From Clostridium rhizosphaerae (GTDB taxonomy: Bacteria > Bacillota > Clostridia > Clostridiales > Clostridiaceae): a stretch of DNA of 64,000 bases. The notes beneath the pieces are model-generated. The model searched no databases. It was not told where the DNA came from and saw only the letters and a list, made by a program, of their open reading frames with translations. The stretch spans positions 62,001-126,000 of the forward strand of contig NZ_JAESWC010000001.1 of assembly GCF_016765585.1 (NCBI RefSeq), read 5' to 3'. Positions 17,704 through 25,944 of this stretch are shown one piece after another (within the stretch, counting starts at the first letter, position 1; every line of letters begins with the position of its first letter). The position numbers and the translations under genes are program-made.

Positions 17704-18825
17704 ATGAATAATTCTATTAAGATTAACGTTACATATACTTTAAAGGATCTAAAGGCCTATGTCTATGCAAAAAGCTATCCCGGGACTTTAGGAAGGATGT
17801 ATTACTTAACGCTTGGGTTTATATTCCCAATATTATTTATTATTTCAATGTTAGCAGGGTCTATCTTGACAAGTGATACCAGTCTTTTAACTATTTTACT
17901 GCCAACTACTATATCCTTTGCTATGTTTTCTCTCATTGTACAAGCCCCTTTTCTTCTGAACTATTTTACTATGAAAAACAACTTTAACAAAAGCAAACTT
18001 TTAAATGTCCCTCAATGCTTTGAATTTGAAGAAGATAAACTTGTATTATCTTCTTCAAACGGTACCTTCTCTGTTCTTTGGAAGGATATTTTTAAGATAA
18101 AGGAACTAAAGCCTTGCTTTGTCATTTATACTTCACCAGTAAAATATTTTCTTCTGCCCAGAAGATGTATTAACAGCGCTAATCAGCTGGAGCTTTTAAG
18201 AAGCATCTTTAAAGAGAAGATTGAAAAAAGGAAACTTAAACTAAAGAAATACCACCTAGGAAAAATTTCTTTAGATAAAGATATTCAAATATATAATGAA
18301 ACTAAACAAAATGTACAAATAAATGAGGAAGATCAGTCTCTTCTCCAATTGCATTTTTCTCTAACAAAGGAAGAATTACTGTCTGTAAACTTCAGATTAT
18401 TTTATACCAAACCCGCGGGAATAATGATGACAGCAGCAGGCATTGGTCTATTGATTCTTTACATTACACCGGTGTTCTCAAGTGGAAACAGCTCAATTAT
18501 AAGATTGTTCTTAGGCTTGTTTCTCTTAGCTTATCCTCCTATTATTATATATTCTAAAATTAAAAAAGGGTTTGAAAAGGACGCCGCTCTACAGAAGGCC
18601 ATTACCTATAAAATCTATAACGATTTTTTTATAATAGTAAGTGAAGTAAATGAACATAAGATTTTGTGGTCTGATGTGATTAAGGTGACAGAGCTTAAGT
18701 CAGCCTTTATGATCTTTGCAACCAAATACATTGCCTATGTAATACCTAAGAGAGTTTTTGAAGAGAATGAAGAAAAAATAGAAATGTTTAAAAGAATACT
18801 TAAGCAGCAAAGTAAATTGAAATAG
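17704..18825 (+). CDS. Tandem YcxB-like membrane protein
   Basis: A 373-residue protein made of two similar halves. Each half has a pair of hydrophobic segments (residues about 32-85 and 238-280) followed by a YcxB-like beta domain with a W-x-D-I/V signature: VLWKDIFKIKELKPCFVIYT in the first, ILWSDVIKVTELKSAFMIFA in the second, each ending in a LPRRC / IPKRVF turn. YcxB proteins are usually about 170 residues, so this is an internal duplication. The function is unknown. It is coupled to the M48 protease gene upstream. Confidence 0.85.
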   Translation: MNNSIKINVTYTLKDLKAYVYAKSYPGTLGRMYYLTLGFIFPILFIISMLAGSILTSDTSLLTILLPTTISFAMFSLIVQAPFLLNYFTMKNNFNKSKLLNVPQCFEFEEDKLVLSSSNGTFSVLWKDIFKIKELKPCFVIYTSPVKYFLLPRRCINSANQLELLRSIFKEKIEKRKLKLKKYHLGKISLDKDIQIYNETKQNVQINEEDQSLLQLHFSLTKEELLSVNFRLFYTKPAGIMMTAAGIGLLILYITPVFSSGNSSIIRLFLGLFLLAYPPIIIYSKIKKGFEKDAALQKAITYKIYNDFFIIVSEVNEHKILWSDVIKVTELKSAFMIFATKYIAYVIPKRVFEENEEKIEMFKRILKQQSKLK

Positions 18826-18865
18826 AAATCGTCTTTCAGAACATGAAATGGTGCTTAATAATCAG

Positions 18866-18891
18866 CAAGCGGGGTAACTATCCCCCGCTTG
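18866..18891. terminator. GC-rich hairpin after YcxB gene
   Basis: Stem CAAGCGGGG / CCCCGCTTG, 40 bp after the YcxB-like stop. It lacks a clear T-run, so termination strength is uncertain. Confidence 0.6.
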
Positions 18892-18967
18892 TTCAAAAGC
18901 TCAAAGGCCTACAAACACACCTGGCTAGCCATCAAACTTGATATTACTGTCAAAATATTTTCTTTAA

Positions 18968-19549
18968 TCATCTCTTCCTTAAATATATTCCTAGCTTCTT
19001 AAGAACCTTTCTTTTTCTTGCAAGCGCCTCTTGATAGCTCAAGTTTTTATGTTCAGCATATTTTGTTAGTTGAAGTCCTTTATAATAAATCAAATCAACA
19101 AACTCAATTTCCTCATCCGAAAGAAGCTCTATAGCCTCTTTTAATTCTTTAATATTCTCGCTATGGATTATGTCTTCTTCAAAATTATTAGGATCCTCCA
19201 AGCAGTCTACAAATTCGGTCTCCTGAAGCTCAGAGTTATGTACAGGCATATTTATACTTAATTCATTGCCAATTTTAGCGTTTGATCTTGCTGCACATCT
19301 AATTTCATTTTTTATAGAATTATATGCATAGCTGCTGAAAGTATGCGAGCCTACTTTGTATTTCAGCACTGCCTTCATTAAGGCAATATTGCCAAGCTGT
19401 ACCAGGTCATCAATATCATAGTTTTTAATATTAAAACTATTGGCAGTTTTATAGATAAAAAGTCTAAACTGTTTCATTAGTTTAGCAAAATCCTCCTCAC
19501 TGCCAGACTTTACTCTTATTACACATGATTCTATTTCATTATAATTCAT
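18968..19549 (-). CDS. Sigma-70 family RNA polymerase sigma factor, SOS-controlled
   Basis: A 193-residue alternative sigma factor. Region 2 is clear: FNIKNYDIDDLVQLGNIAL then a TFSSYAYNSIKNEIRCAAR -10-recognition helix; region 4 is near residues 135-185 (LLSDEEIEFVDLIYYKGLQL) with a helix-turn-helix. The small size and layout recall the clostridial group that includes UviA, TcdR and BotR, but I cannot assign it to one of them. A GGGGG-type ribosome binding site is 8 bp before the ATG. The promoter region carries two LexA boxes, so DNA damage should induce it. The target genes are not evident in this window. Confidence 0.88.
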   Translation of the reverse strand: MNYNEIESCVIRVKSGSEEDFAKLMKQFRLFIYKTANSFNIKNYDIDDLVQLGNIALMKAVLKYKVGSHTFSSYAYNSIKNEIRCAARSNAKIGNELSINMPVHNSELQETEFVDCLEDPNNFEEDIIHSENIKELKEAIELLSDEEIEFVDLIYYKGLQLTKYAEHKNLSYQEALARKRKVLKKLGIYLRKR

Positions 19550-19591
19550 TCAATTACCCCCATTTTATACCTTATGTATTTTGCATTTTTA

Positions 19592-19647
19592 CGAACATAT
19601 GTTCCTTGCCATGAGTTTATTTTAATACTAGAACATATGTTTGTCAA
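19592..19647 (-). promoter_or_regulatory. Promoter with two LexA boxes
   Basis: The minus-strand promoter is TTGACA (19642-19647), 17-bp spacer, TAAAAT (19619-19624). LexA box 2, AGAACATATGTTTG (19630-19643), sits inside the spacer, and LexA box 1, CGAACATATGTTCC (19592-19605), sits just downstream of the -10. Both match the Firmicute LexA consensus CGAAC-N4-GTTCG. Repression until SOS induction is expected. Confidence 0.85.
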
Positions 19648-19708
19648 ATACATATTATAATACTTACCTATTTTTATGAGATGTATTTCAATACTATTTA
19701 ACCACTTA

Positions 19709-19948
19709 TTATGCCATAACCTTCTGATACTTTCCAAACCACTTTGCCTTTATGGTTCCTGTTTCTCCGTTTCTATGATTTGCAATAATAATATCTATAA
19801 GTCTGGCATCCTCGTTTTGGGCATCATAATAATCATCTCTATAAAGAAACATAACAATATCCGCATCCTGCTCAATGGATCCTGAATCACTTAGGTATTC
19901 CCCCTCACTATATGTTTCTTTCTCTGTTATCACAAAGCAAATTTCCAA
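19709..19948 (-). pseudogene. Remnant of a replicative DNA helicase (dnaB) C-terminus
   Basis: Minus-strand reading gives LSDSGSIEQDADIVMFLYRD, followed by DIIIANHRNGETGTIKAKWF and GKYQKV, which is the last 60 or so residues of a DnaB-type RecA-fold helicase (arginine finger and H4-like region). The Walker A and B parts are absent, so this is a dead fragment. The residues before it (EKETYSEGEY) do not fit DnaB. It is probably debris from a duplicated or phage-borne helicase. Confidence 0.8.
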
Positions 19949-20150
19949 GGTCTAAGCCCTTCTCCTGAAGCTTATGTATATCAATAACAGCCGACCTGGA
20001 TACAGTTTTTTCCCGAAGATTCTCTTCCCTTAAAAATGTCACAGGGTAGCAGCTTGCAATGCAGGTGTCATAGTGAACTTTCCAGAGAATTTTCTCACAG
20101 GCTAGTTTATTTAAGATATTGAAATAATTTTCAAAGTCTGCATTTAACAT
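19908..20150 (-). pseudogene. Unrecognised reading frame upstream of the dnaB remnant
   Basis: An 80-codon minus-strand frame (MLNADFENYFNILNKL...) that overlaps the start of the helicase fragment by about 40 bp in another frame. I do not recognise the protein. Its position suggests the 5' part of the same broken gene or of a neighbour. No clear ribosome binding site is seen. The following 20151-20347 stretch holds only a T-rich low-complexity run (20220-20275). Confidence 0.3.
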
Positions 20151-20347
20151 CTATATCAGTCCTTGTATTATATTTGATAAACATAAATATGCAGCTTTGA
20201 AAGAAGTTTTTAATGAAATGTAAAATTCTTTTTGTTGTTTTTTATTTTTTTGTTTTTCTTTTTCTTTTTCTTTTTATGTAGTTGAAGGGGCATGGGAGGG
20301 GCTTAAGCTCTCTGATACTTGTAATACAGTTTTTTACGCATAAAAAT

Positions 20348-20380
20348 AGCCTAAGCCAGATAATATCAATGGCTTAGGCT
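20348..20380 (-). terminator. Terminator of the 77-residue protein gene
   Basis: Perfect arms AGCCTAAGCCA / TGGCTTAGGCT followed by a T-run on the minus strand. Confidence 0.88.
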
Positions 20381-20429
20381 GTGAACTTCATTTATATACT
20401 GTTTAAATTGATTTTAAATTTAGGCTATG

Positions 20430-20663
20430 TTAGTGTCCCATATTTTGAGCAAATTGTTTCATAATTGCTTTAACTTCCTCTACCTTTTCAGGTTTTAATA
20501 AAGAAATCATTTTAGGAGCGAATTGTAAAGCATCTTCATGTGTAAAATTACCTTCTGCTTGTTTTCTAAAATTATCTGCAAGCAATGCTTTTGCTTCTTC
20601 AACTTTATCTTCTTGTACTCTTTCCAAAATAAATCCATAAAATTTTTCTTGTCCTTGGTTCAT
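20430..20663 (-). CDS. Hypothetical 77-residue helical protein
   Basis: A small, soluble, highly charged protein with about three predicted helices (QEKFYGFILERVQEDKVEEA, then HEDALQFAPKMISLLKPEKV). GGAGA lies 10 bp before the ATG, and a strong terminator follows, so it is a real monocistronic gene. I do not recognise a named family. The helical VEEAKALL and VEEVKAIM repeats are pseudo-symmetric, which hints at a duplicated helix-loop-helix. Confidence 0.75.
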   Translation of the reverse strand: MNQGQEKFYGFILERVQEDKVEEAKALLADNFRKQAEGNFTHEDALQFAPKMISLLKPEKVEEVKAIMKQFAQNMGH

Positions 20664-20757
20664 AAATTTTATCTCCTTTCAAATTTAAAGATAGATTAAT
20701 TTTCCTATCCCCTAGTTTTAACTTCAAATATGCTGTTAATATAAAACATTAAGGAAT

Positions 20758-21087
20758 TTATGTGTCTTTATTTTCAACAAAACTTTTAAGTGCCGTAAGC
20801 TTATTATCCCAAAACCTTTCGTAGTATGAAAGCCATCTTTTAAGCTCCTGTAATGGCTCAGGCTGAAGCAAGTATCGTGTTTCACGCCCAATCCTCTTTT
20901 CACTTACTAGACCCGCATCTTCCAAAACATGAAGATGTTTCGTAACTGCTGTACGGCTTATAGGAAAGTATCCGCTAATTGACGTAATTGACATTTCGTT
21001 TTCCGAAAGAATTTTTAGCATCTCTCGGCGAGTAGGGTCGGCTATAGCCTGAAATACATCATGCCTAGGATAAGTATCTGCCATTAT
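20758..21087 (-). CDS. ArsR-family transcriptional regulator
   Basis: A 109-residue winged-helix repressor. The N-terminus reads HDVFQAIADPTRREMLKIL, the recognition region ISRTAVTKHLHVLEDAGLVS and the wing RIGRETRYLLQPEPLQELKR, which is the SdpR-like group paired with AHSA1 proteins. The ATG at 21087 gives a normal-length product; longer frames include non-conserved sequence. Its start overlaps the end of the AHSA1 gene by 23 bp, so the two are translated from one mRNA. It probably binds the inverted repeat at 21539-21585 and represses the unit. Confidence 0.93.
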   Translation of the reverse strand: MMADTYPRHDVFQAIADPTRREMLKILSENEMSITSISGYFPISRTAVTKHLHVLEDAGLVSEKRIGRETRYLLQPEPLQELKRWLSYYERFWDNKLTALKSFVENKDT

Positions 21088-21511
21088 TATCACCCACCTT
21101 GTCACGCAAATCGTCTGTGAGATGACACCATCCTTCATACATTCTTTCACGTAATATAGCATGTTCTGCTGTCCATCCAGAGTGTACCAGTGTAAACTGT
21201 GTTTTTTCTTTCTCCAATTCCATAAGCTCAAAGTAAACATATAGGTTCATATTGTTTCCAAGCCAAGTAAAACCAAGACGTTTTGGAGGATTCAACTCCA
21301 TAACCTTACATTTTACGATTCCATCCCACTTTCCCATTGGTTTGCCCTGAAATGTAAATTCATATCCTAGCTCCGATTGAAAATTATTTGGCATTAGCCA
21401 TGCGGCTAATCCATCTGAAGTTGCAATAGCATTCCAAACCTTTTGAATCGGGGCTTCCATAATAATTGTTCGCTTAATATCAGGCAGCATATCTTTTGTT
21501 TTTTCTTTCAC
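21065..21511 (-). CDS. SRPBCC / AHSA1-domain protein
   Basis: A 148-residue protein of the START-like superfamily. The segment IKRTIIMEAPIQKVWNAIAT followed by LAAWLMPNNF and PPKRLGFTWLG matches the AHSA1 domain used to bind hydrophobic ligands. It is first in a two-gene unit with the overlapping ArsR repressor, an arrangement seen widely in Firmicutes. The GTG start at 21511 has GGAGG 7 bp upstream. The ligand is unknown. Confidence 0.9.
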   Translation of the reverse strand: MKEKTKDMLPDIKRTIIMEAPIQKVWNAIATSDGLAAWLMPNNFQSELGYEFTFQGKPMGKWDGIVKCKVMELNPPKRLGFTWLGNNMNLYVYFELMELEKEKTQFTLVHSGWTAEHAILRERMYEGWCHLTDDLRDKVGDNNGRYLS

Positions 21512-21538
21512 CACTATACCTCCTAATCTAAGGAATAC

Positions 21539-21585
21539 GCAACCAAGAGGTTTCGCATATTTATTATATAACACCTTTTGGTTGC
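21539..21585 (-). promoter_or_regulatory. Probable ArsR operator over the promoter
   Basis: A 13-bp inverted repeat, GCAACCAAGAGGT (21539-21551) and ACCTTTTGGTTGC (21573-21585), with one mismatch and a 21-bp centre. The centre holds a TATAAT -10 on the minus strand, so a repressor bound here would block polymerase. The ArsR-type gene it controls lies in the same unit. Confidence 0.7.
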
Positions 21586-21700
21586 ATGTCAAGCAAAAGG
21601 TATCAACCATGTAATCTTTATGGAGAAGGAGAGCATCTGGAGAAATTAGTAAAAAGGAGCAGTCATTTTAACAGAGGGATCTGTTTTGGAGTGCAAAATT

Positions 21701-21732
21701 AAAAATCACACCGAAGTATTAGTGTGATTTTT
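21701..21732. terminator. Hairpin terminator
   Basis: Perfect arms AAAAATCACAC / GTGTGATTTTT with T-runs in both directions, 100 bp after the stop of the membrane protein at 21833. Confidence 0.85.
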
Positions 21733-21832
21733 AATCATGATGTATTAAACCAAAGAAAGGTACTACATCAAAATTACTGATTATCATAATTTCCATCCAT
21801 TAAAGTAGGTTATTTTAATAAATAAATCATTA

Positions 21833-22297
21833 TTATTCTCTAATCTTCATAATACCATCTTGCCACTTTTGATAAATATATATAATGACAGCAATAGTTA
21901 ACATCATTAGAAAAATGCCTAAGTTCCCCATATTAACCAATCTATAAATACCAATACTAATCAACACTTTAAGTGCAATAAAGGAATAGAATCCATCGAC
22001 TAATATATTAATAAATATGTATATGCCAAATTTCCTTTCATAAGCAAAATGAAATACCCAGATAGTTCCAACAAGAAAAATCCCATATACTAATGGAACA
22101 CTTGTGATTACATCCCATGGGGTAATCTTTTGCTGAATCTTCCACCACTCATATACGTATCCTATTTCAAATACTATTGTCACCAAAAGTGAACCTAAAA
22201 TTGCAACGGGCATAAATCTTTTTATGGAATACTTACTTAAAAGAAACAAAGAAAGCCAAGGAAGAATAAGCATTGCAAATAGAATAATTTTCCCCAT
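21833..22297 (-). CDS. Multi-pass membrane protein of unknown function
   Basis: A 154-residue protein with four or five hydrophobic segments (residues about 3-20, 27-47, 65-88, 95-115, 122-142). A WWKIQQKITPWDVITSVPLVYG loop links the middle segments; this resembles the CBO0543-like family of clostridial and bacillar membrane proteins, of unknown role. TGGAGG lies 7 bp before the ATG. The gene is monocistronic. Confidence 0.82.
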   Translation of the reverse strand: MGKIILFAMLILPWLSLFLLSKYSIKRFMPVAILGSLLVTIVFEIGYVYEWWKIQQKITPWDVITSVPLVYGIFLVGTIWVFHFAYERKFGIYIFINILVDGFYSFIALKVLISIGIYRLVNMGNLGIFLMMLTIAVIIYIYQKWQDGIMKIRE

Positions 22298-22567
22298 AAT
22301 ACCTCCAGTGTAGATGAATCATATTATTCTTTAGAATACTCTTATATTATTTGCTAATAATTACAAACTATACATTGTATACTTCATTCTTTTCATTGTC
22401 TTATATTTCTCTTCAGGGCAGTATTCTCACTTAAAACACCATATTATTCAGTATTTAAAGAAGAAATATAGATTTTCTAAACCTACTTTTTAGTTCACTA
22501 TATTTTAATATTCTGAAGCAATCAAGCCTTTAATGAATGGTTTACTTTAACAGATAATCAAAAATAT

Positions 22568-22690
22568 TTACTGTTCCCAATATAATAAAGTGAATCCTCT
22601 TCCTGACTCTCCTCCACTAGTTGTAAAAATAGTTACAGTTTGTCCAATGTGACGTGCTAAATCATTTACAAGATCATATCCATTAGACAT
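22568..22690 (-). CDS. Small conserved-looking protein, apparently truncated
   Basis: A 40-codon gene: MSNGYDLVNDLARHIGQTVT then IFTTSGGESGRGFT and an abrupt LLYWEQ end. AAAGGAG lies 8 bp upstream of the ATG. The GQTVTIFTTSGG...GRGFTG pattern recalls small barrel-like proteins of clostridia that normally continue for another 15-25 residues, so the end looks shortened. It is divergent from the GMC oxidoreductase gene. The intergenic stretch 22298-22567 shows nothing else. Confidence 0.65.
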   Translation of the reverse strand: MSNGYDLVNDLARHIGQTVTIFTTSGGESGRGFTLLYWEQ

Positions 22691-22895
22691 GTTTTCTTTC
22701 TCCTTTTCCTATATATTTGTTAGATATCTTGTCTCTCTATATACTATGATTCTTGGACTATTTTGCTATAGTTTTACCAGTCAAATATACTATAAAAATA
22801 ATGAAAAATAAGCTCAATTGCATGCACTCTTATCTAATTAAGGAATATTATGTACTAGCTAAGGATATAGAAATTTAGTTAAAGGAGGGAGCTTT

Positions 22896-24482
22896 ATGAA
22901 TTGTAATACCTATGACTATATCGTAATTGGGACAGGCCCCGCTGGTGCAGTCGCTGCAAAGATACTTTCTGACGATAGAAGAAACTCTGTTTTGCTTTTG
23001 GAAGCAGGAGAGAATAACGATAATGATATGCCAATTCGTAATTCTACATTTGCCCCAGTGCTGCAAACTCAATTTTTCCCTCAATATTTTTGGCAAGGTG
23101 AAGGAACGCCCCAAGAAGAGGTTAATAACAGAACCTTCCGTTGGACTGGAGGAAGGTTACTTGGCGGTGGCTCCTCAGTAAACCGTCAATTGTATGTGAG
23201 GCCTACACCCGCTGTATTAAGGAGATGGCAAAATCTTCTTGGACCACTTTGGTCACCTGAAGAAGCTACAGAAAGACTTAAAGAATTGGAAAGATACAAT
23301 GGAATGACAGATAACCCAGAAGCACGCGGATTTAGAGGGCGCCTAGATGTAAGACAAGCCCCTGTTAACCCGTCAGCTATGGCTAGAAAGATTGTTTTGG
23401 CAATCGAGCAGGCAACTGGATTTAGAGAAGTACTAGATTATAACAATCCGGATACACCTATAGGACCCTTTTCACGAAACCAGTATACTCAAATGCCAAA
23501 TGGCATGCGTGAAAGCTCATCAACAGCATTTCTTTCACCAGATGTAATTGATAGTGAAGGCTTTGGAGTAAATGGACGAAGACTGAGATTACTTACTGAG
23601 GCTACTGCATTACAAATACTCTTCTCGGACAGAACAGCTACTGGGGTAAGATTTTTACTAGAGGGACACTGCTTTATAGCTGAGGCACGAAAAAGGATTG
23701 TAGTATGCGCAGGCTTTAAGAGCCCTAAGCTTCTGATGCTCTCTGGAATCGGACCAGCTAACGAACTTAGAGCTGCAGACATCCCTGTAATTTATGACAA
23801 TCCAAACGTTGGCAGACATCTTGCTAATCACACAATAATTGCAGCTAATTTCTCTACTAACCCAAATGATCCTCCTGTACCTCCTAAGGACCCAAATGCT
23901 CATTTAGTTGCAGGCGCATTCCTGCCAAGTCCTGTACAAGGTACAGATCCAAGACTTAGAGAAATACAGATTGAGCCATTCGTATCTAATGGTGTATTGG
24001 TTGTTGGAATATCACCCGTGCAGCCTAGGAGCAGAGGAAGAGTAGTAATACAATCGGATGACCCGTTGAAAATTGAACTTGGCGATGAAGAATTTTTGGA
24101 CAATCCTACTGATATGCAGTTATTGAAGGATACCTTTAGAATATATATTAAGAATATAGCTGCAAAGCTTAGTGCTATCGACCCTAAATATAAGCTTCTT
24201 TCGCCTACAGTGGATATAATAGATAATGATGCAAAACTTGACAGCTTTATAAGGCAAAATCTTAATCTAACTTTCCATGAAATGAGCACTCTTAGAATGG
24301 CACGTTCAGCAGCAGATGGAGTTACTAATTTCCGAGGCGAGGTTTTCGGGGTAAGTAATTTAGTTGTAGCGGATAATTCTATTATTCCTTTTGTTGTTGA
24401 TGGTAATACACAAGCATCTGCTTATCTCATTGGTCTGACAGTTGCAAGGCAAATACTTCAACAGGACAGATATGATAATTAG
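22896..24482 (+). CDS. GMC-family FAD-dependent oxidoreductase
   Basis: A 528-residue flavoenzyme of the glucose-methanol-choline family. The FAD-binding Rossmann motif is YDYIVIGTGPAGAVAAKIL at the N-terminus; the GMC signature 1 region is GGRLLGGGSSVNRQLYVR; a second is VCAGFKSPKLLMLSGIGP; the C-terminal FHEMSTLRMARS region carries the catalytic His of this family, and VVDGNTQASAYLIGL closes the FAD site. Members oxidise alcohols or sugars. AAAGGAGGG precedes the ATG. Oxygen-dependent chemistry would be odd in a strict anaerobe, so another acceptor is likely. The gene ends in a terminator. Confidence 0.92.
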   Translation: MNCNTYDYIVIGTGPAGAVAAKILSDDRRNSVLLLEAGENNDNDMPIRNSTFAPVLQTQFFPQYFWQGEGTPQEEVNNRTFRWTGGRLLGGGSSVNRQLYVRPTPAVLRRWQNLLGPLWSPEEATERLKELERYNGMTDNPEARGFRGRLDVRQAPVNPSAMARKIVLAIEQATGFREVLDYNNPDTPIGPFSRNQYTQMPNGMRESSSTAFLSPDVIDSEGFGVNGRRLRLLTEATALQILFSDRTATGVRFLLEGHCFIAEARKRIVVCAGFKSPKLLMLSGIGPANELRAADIPVIYDNPNVGRHLANHTIIAANFSTNPNDPPVPPKDPNAHLVAGAFLPSPVQGTDPRLREIQIEPFVSNGVLVVGISPVQPRSRGRVVIQSDDPLKIELGDEEFLDNPTDMQLLKDTFRIYIKNIAAKLSAIDPKYKLLSPTVDIIDNDAKLDSFIRQNLNLTFHEMSTLRMARSAADGVTNFRGEVFGVSNLVVADNSIIPFVVDGNTQASAYLIGLTVARQILQQDRYDN

Positions 24483-24494
24483 AAATTAAAATAT

Positions 24495-24520
24495 CAAAGA
24501 GGTCTCAATGGACCTCTTTG
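24495..24520 (+). terminator. Terminator of the GMC oxidoreductase gene
   Basis: Arms CAAAGAGGTC / GACCTCTTTG followed by TTTTG, 12 bp after the stop. The hairpin is almost the same as that at 2056-2080. The 24521-24745 stretch beyond holds no other feature that I can see. Confidence 0.88.
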
Positions 24521-24745
24521 TTTTGTTATTAACATATTCTCTTACTCAAAATTTATTGACACATAATATATTACTATTGTGAAAAAACATAAAAGCAATT
24601 ATTTATTTAAAAAACCATATTATTCATAATGAACGCACCCTTTGGTTCGTCTTAAACGAAAGATACGACTTAACTGACACTAAAATTATGCTGCTACAAC
24701 CCTACAAATTGTAATCTATTACTTGCCTATATAGTAGATTTATGA

Positions 24746-25573
24746 TTATTCCTCACCAAAACGACTTGTTTTCTTCAGTACCTCTTTAACTACTTTTGCT
24801 ATTTGTTCATACTTAGTATTATCAACAAGTCTAAAGTATAAGCTTTTTAAGAAAAGAGTTACATTAAATTCAACAAATAAATAATCAGGAACTATACCTT
24901 TTTTTTCTATGTTACCAAAGCTTCTGATCCATTCTTCAATTTCTTCTGCAGGAATTATATCTCTTTCCAAAACTTCCTTAACAGCCGATATCATACGCTC
25001 ATCCTCGTTATTAATATATCCGTAGTAATTTATATTAATTTTTTTATGTATTGAAGCTAATATCTCTTTTAGTCCTTCATATCCTATTACCTCACATTGT
25101 GCAAGCTCCATCAGAGCATCAGCACCGTGGGCAGCCCCATGAGCCCATCTTTTACCCTCTACATAGCCTCTTACATCCCTGTCCTCATTATAAAATTTCA
25201 AAACTGTTTTAAAAGCTTTTAAAATATCACTATCAGATAAAAGCTTTCTGTGTTTATAGATGATACATGCAGCCACTTCAACGGAAAAAGTCCTGCCAAA
25301 AACTGTATCGTTAATTTCTCCCAATCCATTTAAAATATGTTTTTCGTCTAATGCTATGACAAATATGTCATGTGCTTCTTCAGGTGTTAGAACATCCCCC
25401 ATTATCCATTGTACAAGAACGTCAAAAACCAAGTCATCACGCAGCTCTCCATCAATATCTCCTATATAATCCATCAACTCTAAGGATAGCTTATATGGGT
25501 TTACCCCCTCTGGTACTGCATATTTATTATCTTTTATACTTCTTAATAATGCCTTTAACGCTTGCCTTTCCAT
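24746..25573 (-). CDS. DUF2785 family protein
   Basis: A 275-residue all-helical protein. The DUF2785 signature region RGYVEGKRWAHGAAHGADAL is clear, along with LRDDLVFDVLVQWIMGDVLT near the N-terminus. The family is of unknown function, common in Bacillus and Clostridium. GGGGGAAAT lies before the ATG. The next minus-strand gene upstream (25654) encodes a small membrane protein and may be co-transcribed. Confidence 0.9.
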   Translation of the reverse strand: MERQALKALLRSIKDNKYAVPEGVNPYKLSLELMDYIGDIDGELRDDLVFDVLVQWIMGDVLTPEEAHDIFVIALDEKHILNGLGEINDTVFGRTFSVEVAACIIYKHRKLLSDSDILKAFKTVLKFYNEDRDVRGYVEGKRWAHGAAHGADALMELAQCEVIGYEGLKEILASIHKKININYYGYINNEDERMISAVKEVLERDIIPAEEIEEWIRSFGNIEKKGIVPDYLFVEFNVTLFLKSLYFRLVDNTKYEQIAKVVKEVLKKTSRFGEE

Positions 25574-25653
25574 ACATTTCCCCCATCTCTCAATATTTTT
25601 TTAACTTTATGTAATACCTCATGTAATGCTTCATAATATAAGAATGTTATGTA

Positions 25654-25890
25654 TTACTTTACATTTTTGATTTCATCTATAATGGTAAAAGTACAATAGA
25701 ATATTGTAAAAATAATACCAATGCAGAAACTCAATACAACCCAAGTATTTGATTGTTCACCAGACATATTAGGGAATGCTAAATTTGCAATTGAATAAAT
25801 TCCGTACATTGAAATTACCCAAATTAAAGCCGTATATAGAGCAGACTTTAATATATTTTTCAAAAGTTTGTTATTTGTATTATTATCCAT
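25654..25890 (-). CDS. Small two-helix membrane protein
   Basis: A 78-residue protein with two hydrophobic segments (residues about 17-35 and 47-70), separated by an ANLAFPNMSGEQSN loop, and a charged C-terminus. AAAGGGGG lies 7 bp before the ATG. No family recognised. It sits between the tandem acetyltransferase and DUF2785 genes, all on the minus strand with short gaps. Confidence 0.72.
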   Translation of the reverse strand: MDNNTNNKLLKNILKSALYTALIWVISMYGIYSIANLAFPNMSGEQSNTWVVLSFCIGIIFTIFYCTFTIIDEIKNVK

Positions 25891-25944
25891 ATTTTTCCCC
25901 CTTTATATCTCACCATATCCTATAACTTCCAATTAACCTTATAA

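Noticed and set aside
20220-20275. T-rich run as a regulatory element
   Set aside because: Simple low-complexity sequence with no hairpin or promoter.
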